This document shows positions 60,540 through 64,000 of a stretch of DNA of 64,000 nt, in pieces. Numbering within the stretch: position 1 is the stretch's first letter; every line of letters begins with the position of its first letter. The position numbers were made by a program, and so were the translations under genes. This DNA is from JABDMH01 sp965223165 (lineage in GTDB: Bacteria > Bacteroidota > Bacteroidia > Chitinophagales > Saprospiraceae), in assembly GCA_965223165.1 (NCBI GenBank), contig CBDCVQ010000020.1, positions 682,001 through 746,000 of the forward strand, read 5' to 3'. The notes under the pieces were generated by a model, which saw nothing but the letters and a program-made list of their open reading frames with translations, made no database searches and was not told the origin of the DNA.

Positions 60540-61354
60540 AAACATCAATCATTATCGGTTTTCTCCTGGCCGCCTGCCACCTCGGATTTGGTCAGGTATC
60601 AACGGAATCTTTGGAGGCCAACGGGCTCAGCGTCCTCTTCATCGCCAATATCAATGGCCACGTCACCGTGCAAGGGTCAGACCGCAGCGATGTGCTGTCC
60701 CAATCGGAGGTGATTGTGGCCGAGCCCGACGCTAAGGTGTCCTATCAGCGCCGGAGCGACACCTTGTATGTCTACATCCAGTCTCCGGGTATCTCCTTTC
60801 GCCCTACCCGACGAAAGAGTAAGGATAGACAGTGGGGTTCCTATCAATGGCCGGAGCATCAACATGACTTTGCCTTTCGCACCGATTTGACGCTCCAAAC
60901 TCCCAAGCATCTGGAGGTAATCGTGAGCACGATCAACAAGGGAGACATCGTAGTTAAGGGCATCTCGAGACCCGTATCGGCTCAAAATGTGAACGGCCAC
61001 GTGACTCTGACGCAAGTATCGGAGATCAAAACCGCACGTACCATCAATGGAAATGTGACCATAGATTTTACGGAGAACCCTTCGCTAGAGGGCTCCTACT
61101 ACACCCTCAACGGAGATATCGAAGCACTCTTTGGCAGGGGTCTCGCTGCCAATATCTCTTTCAAGAGCTTTAATGGTGACTTCTATACCAACATCCGTGA
61201 TATGAAGACCCTACCCGCTACGATCAAACAAGTGTCTGCCGGCAGCCGCGTCCAATATAAGATCGAAGGTGCCCAACTGCAAGTGGGGGAAGGTGGAGTA
61301 CAGCTCGACTTTGAGACATTTAATGGCGACGTAATTCTTAAGACAAAAAATTAA
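60536..61354 (+). CDS. DUF4097-type secreted protein (beta-helix), copy 1
   Basis: 272 residues. Signal peptide (IIIGFLLAACHLGFG) followed by repeated strand-turn units with the pattern G-x-[VI]-x-[VL]-x-G: NINGHVTVQGSDRSDVL, INKGDIVVKGI, NVNGHVTLTQVSEIKTARTINGNVTIDF and FNGDVILKTKN. These are DUF4097 (adhesin-like) right-handed beta-helix repeats. A Cys in AACHLG could make it a lipoprotein. Downstream of the ECF/anti-sigma genes, it is a candidate output or input of that system. Confidence 0.75.
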   Translation: MKTSIIIGFLLAACHLGFGQVSTESLEANGLSVLFIANINGHVTVQGSDRSDVLSQSEVIVAEPDAKVSYQRRSDTLYVYIQSPGISFRPTRRKSKDRQWGSYQWPEHQHDFAFRTDLTLQTPKHLEVIVSTINKGDIVVKGISRPVSAQNVNGHVTLTQVSEIKTARTINGNVTIDFTENPSLEGSYYTLNGDIEALFGRGLAANISFKSFNGDFYTNIRDMKTLPATIKQVSAGSRVQYKIEGAQLQVGEGGVQLDFETFNGDVILKTKN

Positions 61355-61358
61355 TACT

Positions 61359-62159
61359 ATGAAATCATATATCATTTTTCTGATAGCCATCTCCCTGCAC
61401 CTAAGTGCACGGGCGCAAGATGCGGGTGAGATAGCGGTACCGCTGAGCGATCTGAGCCAACGGGGCGTTCTCGATGTAAATATCAAGCGTGGAAGTATCA
61501 AGGTGGTCGGTACCAGTCGCTCGGATGTGCTGGTGAAGTATCAGGCAATTAAGTCCAAGTCTGAGGGCGAGGGAGAGGTGAGAGAAGACGGTCTCCGCAA
61601 GATCAACACCAACCATTTTGATCTGGAGATAAGCGAGGATGATAATGTGGTAGAGATCGAGAGCAATTCTTGGATGCGAGGGGTAGATCTGGAGATCGAA
61701 GTACCCAGCGACATCAATCTCGACCTCCACAATCACACCGGTCGGTACATCGAGGTGGAGAATATCTCGGGCGACATTAACCTGGAAAGCTACACGGGCA
61801 GGATCGACGCCTTGGCCGTGTCAGGTGTGGTACAAGCAAGCACCTACTCCGGTCGAATCACGGTAGACTTTGACGAGATCACCGCCGACAAGGCTATGGC
61901 TTTCACCAATTACAGTGGCAAGATCGATCTGACGCTGCCCTCGGATTATCAGGCGACATTTCGCATGAAGACCTCCTTTGGAGATATCTATACCGGCTTT
62001 GACATGGACATGTCTACCTCTCCCAATACCTTGACCAAGCAGGAAGGCGGAAACTTTAAGATGGCCACCGATCGGTGGACCACCGGCACCATCAATGGCG
62101 GTGGACCTGAAGTGACCATCAAGAATTTTTCCGGGGGGATCTACCTCAGGAAGAAGTAA
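61359..62159 (+). CDS. DUF4097-type secreted protein, copy 2
   Basis: 266 residues with signal peptide (IIFLIAISLHLSARA). Strand repeats LDVNIKRGSIKVVGTSRSDV, VENISGDINLESYTGRIDAL, ASTYSGRITVDFDEI, FTNYSGKIDLTLP and KTSFGDIYTGFDMD follow the DUF4097 pattern. It lies four bases after its homologue and is probably in the same operon. The C-terminal codons overlap the antisense dehydratase remnant by 14 bases. Confidence 0.75.
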   Translation: MKSYIIFLIAISLHLSARAQDAGEIAVPLSDLSQRGVLDVNIKRGSIKVVGTSRSDVLVKYQAIKSKSEGEGEVREDGLRKINTNHFDLEISEDDNVVEIESNSWMRGVDLEIEVPSDINLDLHNHTGRYIEVENISGDINLESYTGRIDALAVSGVVQASTYSGRITVDFDEITADKAMAFTNYSGKIDLTLPSDYQATFRMKTSFGDIYTGFDMDMSTSPNTLTKQEGGNFKMATDRWTTGTINGGGPEVTIKNFSGGIYLRKK

Positions 62160-62466
62160 GGCTATCCCGGCAGAGCAGGGCGGCCAAAGTCTTGGCCGGG
62201 ATACGCTTGCCCGTGATGACCACGCCCACTTTCTTGTCCTTGAATCGTCCTTGGTGTTTACGCAAAAAGGCCAAGGGCAGTGCGGAGGCACCCTCGATGA
62301 TCATCTGATGTTGCTCCATCATAAAGACGATCTCACGCCCGATCTCATCTTCGTGCAGCAAGCACCACTCGTCGACATGGTCACGGGCGAGTGCAAACGT
62401 AATCGACCCGATCTCCATGCCTCCGGCGGTATCTTCATGAAGAGGTCCAACGTTGTTTGACTCCAT
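62146..62466 (-). pseudogene. C-terminal remnant of a threonine/serine dehydratase
   Basis: The frame reads LHEDTAGGMEIGSITFALAR, then EEIG-like EIGREIVFMMEQHQMIIEGASALPLAFL and KKVGVVITGK, matching the end of PLP-dependent threonine dehydratases (AGGxExGSITFxL, QxMIVEGA, VVIxxGGN). Only about the last 100 residues are present; the PLP-lysine domain and most of the protein are missing, and GGN has become TGK. It sits next to transposase remnants, so insertion/deletion by the IS is a likely cause. Confidence 0.7.
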
Positions 62467-62594
62467 TAAAAAGCAAGAATCGGTATACTCCGAAGAGTCC
62501 GTGGATAAAGGGCACGGACGCATAGAACGTCGCACGCCTGGGGCGGTTAACTAGGATCAGGCTTGCCGATGGATGGCCAAAGAATATATCCTAA

Positions 62595-62965
62595 GATTGG
62601 AAGGATGTAGCCACTATCATCTGTTTCGGAATCTGAACGCATCCACTCCGACAAGCAAGAGCCTCAGGCTCGATATTATATAGCCAGTCTACTACTAGAC
62701 AAGCCACAAGGTATATCACTCCATGACATCATTCGCCCTCATTGGGGTGTTGAAAACAAACTGCACTGGACCTTGGACGTTGTTTTCTGGGAAGATGACA
62801 GCCAAATGCGCACAGGACATGAGGACGAAAACTTTGCTGTCCTCTATAAGGATGGCATTGAACCCGCTCAAAAGAATCACCGTAAAGGCAGTATCAAACG
62901 CCAGGATGGAATAACCAATTCCTACTCGAAATCATATCAACGATAATTAAAATGCGATTGCCCTG
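62595..62965 (+). mobile_element. ISAs1-family transposase remnant (3' end, multiply frameshifted)
   Basis: Three frames reassemble the conserved C-terminus of ISAs1-type transposases: WKDVATII, then SESERIHSDKQEPQARYYIASL, IIRPHWGVENKLHWTLDVVF (contains the HWxVENKLHWxLDV signature), WEDDSQMRTGHEDENFAVL, RMALNPLKRITVKAVSNARM and WNNQFLLEIISTIIKMRLP. At least three frameshifts separate these parts. The DNA ends with AATGCGATTGCCCTG, which looks like a right terminal repeat (complement CAGGGCAATCGCATT). The 5' half of the gene is missing. Confidence 0.85.
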
Positions 62966-63546
62966 ACACGTATGGAGGTTGCCCCTGCGGTATCCTACCT
63001 TTTTACTATCGTGCAGCACCTTGTACTTTACATCCTTACCGTGCCGTACTTGAGGGACTCTGGACAAGCATGGGAAAGAACGGTGGTGAGAAAATTTGCT
63101 GCTGTCTGCCATCTATCGTATCTGGCTGGCTCGTTACGGCGCATTGAGTGAGGACTAAAATCGTTGTCTTTAATCTCTATGGTCCTCATGATACAGTTGC
63201 CAGATTACACGAAATCAACTCTCATCAGGTCTGGCATTTAGTGTAGTATATCTCGACACGAGAACCTTCCCATCACTATACATACTGTCGTCACATACCT
63301 ACTCAAAAATCTGGTCTGTACAAGGATTTTACAGCCAGGATGGACAACCTGACGAAAGTGATGCTGCGAATCCCTTACATACCTATTAAACAAGATTGTT
63401 GGACATCCGTCACAGTATTAAGTTGGAATAATAATTGTTCACCTTTCTAAAGCATCATTCTTTTGTGATACTAAGACCTGGTATTTGCATCATGTGCAAA
63501 GAGCCTGGCATGAGAAGATTTTATTTTACATACACCCAAAAGTGAC
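62966..63546. other. 581-base stretch with no recognised gene
   Basis: No convincing coding frame, tRNA or repeat between the IS remnant and the last gene. The AT content rises toward 63546, so the distal part may contain the promoter of the glycine-rich protein gene. Confidence 0.4.
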
Positions 63547-64000
63547 ATGGTAGATTTTTGTAATCACTTGAATTCAATTTTGAAAAATGCATTTTGCCCA
63601 ATTATCTTGGTTTTAATCCTTTGTCATGCCACGTTTAATGTTTATGGACAATGTACTGATTTTACATCGGCGGCTTTAAATCCTCATACGTATACCGTGC
63701 CTGACGGTGTTACGATGGTCACGATCACAGCCCGTGGCGGACATGGAGGGGATGAACCTATGTCAACGGGCATAGGTGGTTCTGCCTCAGAGGTGACAGC
63801 CACATATTCGGTTACACCAGGTGATGTACTAAACATATGCGTAGCGGAAGATGTAGTAAGTCCTGCTGGTAGTACGGATCCCACCGGCCCAGGAGGAGGT
63901 AGTAGCGGTGTGGTAAACACGACCACTTCTACTGTACTGATCGTAGCCGGGGGAGGTGGAGGTGCCACTTTTGCCAACGATGGAGGTGGAGGACGCGGAC
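63547..64000 (+). CDS. secreted glycine-rich protein (partial, cut by window edge)
   Basis: The ATG at 63547 opens a frame of 151 codons that runs off the right edge. A signal peptide (ILKNAFCPIILVLILCHATF) is followed by TYTVPDGVTMVTITARGGHGG, then glycine-rich patterns: GGSASEVTATYSVTPGDVLNI, PTGPGGGSSGV, IVAGGGGGATFANDGGGGRG. This resembles the glycine-rich (ALK-receptor-like) domains at the start of large Bacteroidota surface proteins. The C-terminal part, including any T9SS domain, is outside the window. Confidence 0.8.
   Translation, partial: MVDFCNHLNSILKNAFCPIILVLILCHATFNVYGQCTDFTSAALNPHTYTVPDGVTMVTITARGGHGGDEPMSTGIGGSASEVTATYSVTPGDVLNICVAEDVVSPAGSTDPTGPGGGSSGVVNTTTSTVLIVAGGGGGATFANDGGGGRG

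Overview
This 64 kb window looks like a chromosomal segment of a Bacteroidota bacterium, most likely a marine or aquatic Saprospiria/Lewinella-type organism (the class-level placement is inference). The evidence is a secreted protein with a type IX secretion (T9SS) C-terminal sorting domain, many secreted or lipoprotein genes, large BNR/sortilin-fold secreted proteins, a Bacteroidota-type LptD, short adenylate kinase, TL5-type ribosomal protein L25, and repeated occurrence just upstream of genes of TAnnTTTG, the Bacteroidota -7 promoter element, usually with very short leaders. No rRNA, tRNA or CRISPR array was recognised. Layout: 0-10.9 kb is mostly minus-strand housekeeping: lon, topoisomerase IV parE, a secreted unknown, then (with a plus-strand cvpA) prs-rplY-nitrilase-NlpC/P60 and adk-obgE. 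11.0-14.2 kb is plus strand: an NfeD/YuaF-like protein and flotillin ending in a strong hairpin terminator, then a DMT exporter. 14.2-20.6 kb is a tightly packed minus-strand operon in which UDP-xylose synthase, dTDP-glucose 4,6-dehydratase and a large SLBB polysaccharide-export protein are followed by rlmB and a TraB/GumN lipoprotein. 20.7-23.7 kb encodes an outer-membrane barrel, Kdo transferase and a heptose-kinase-like protein. A T9SS cargo protein and valS follow. 28.7-34.1 kb holds an ECF sigma factor with a small membrane partner, a long palindromic repeat, an acyltransferase, a degenerate pyrophosphatase-like lipoprotein, an OmpA lipoprotein and two small secreted proteins. 34.2-36.7 kb is a small accessory patch: hicBA, a frameshifted DUF4160 gene overlapping DUF2442, and a DUF1016/PDDEXK nuclease. 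36.9-46 kb is cell envelope: lptD and an N-acetylmuramoyl-L-alanine amidase read divergently, then an MlaD-type lipid transporter subunit, an ABC exporter, murB and a DinB-like protein. 47.7-58.9 kb has two paralogous VPS10/BNR proteins of about 1,040 residues in convergent orientation, enclosing an operon for ferredoxin, 2-oxoacid:ferredoxin oxidoreductase alpha and beta, and a FAD pyridine-nucleotide oxidoreductase. 59.2-62.2 kb is a second ECF operon: sigma factor, HEAT-repeat anti-sigma-like membrane protein and two DUF4097 proteins, all overlapping or nearly so. The right end is degraded: a truncated threonine dehydratase, a frameshifted ISAs1-type transposase remnant, about 0.6 kb without genes, and the start of a glycine-rich secreted protein cut by the window edge. 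Themes: most of the window serves the envelope (LPS/Kdo/heptose supply, LptD, Mla, polysaccharide export, murein enzymes) or secretion. The low-temperature carbon/redox module at 51-55.7 kb probably couples oxidation of a 2-oxoacid to NADP(H) through ferredoxin. The observations most worth following up are the ERIC-like palindrome at 29.66-29.88 kb with a paired compensatory change, the pyrophosphatase-like lipoprotein lacking the catalytic acids, the broken DUF4160/DUF2442 pair, the redox operon framed by inverted paralogues, and the two ECF modules.
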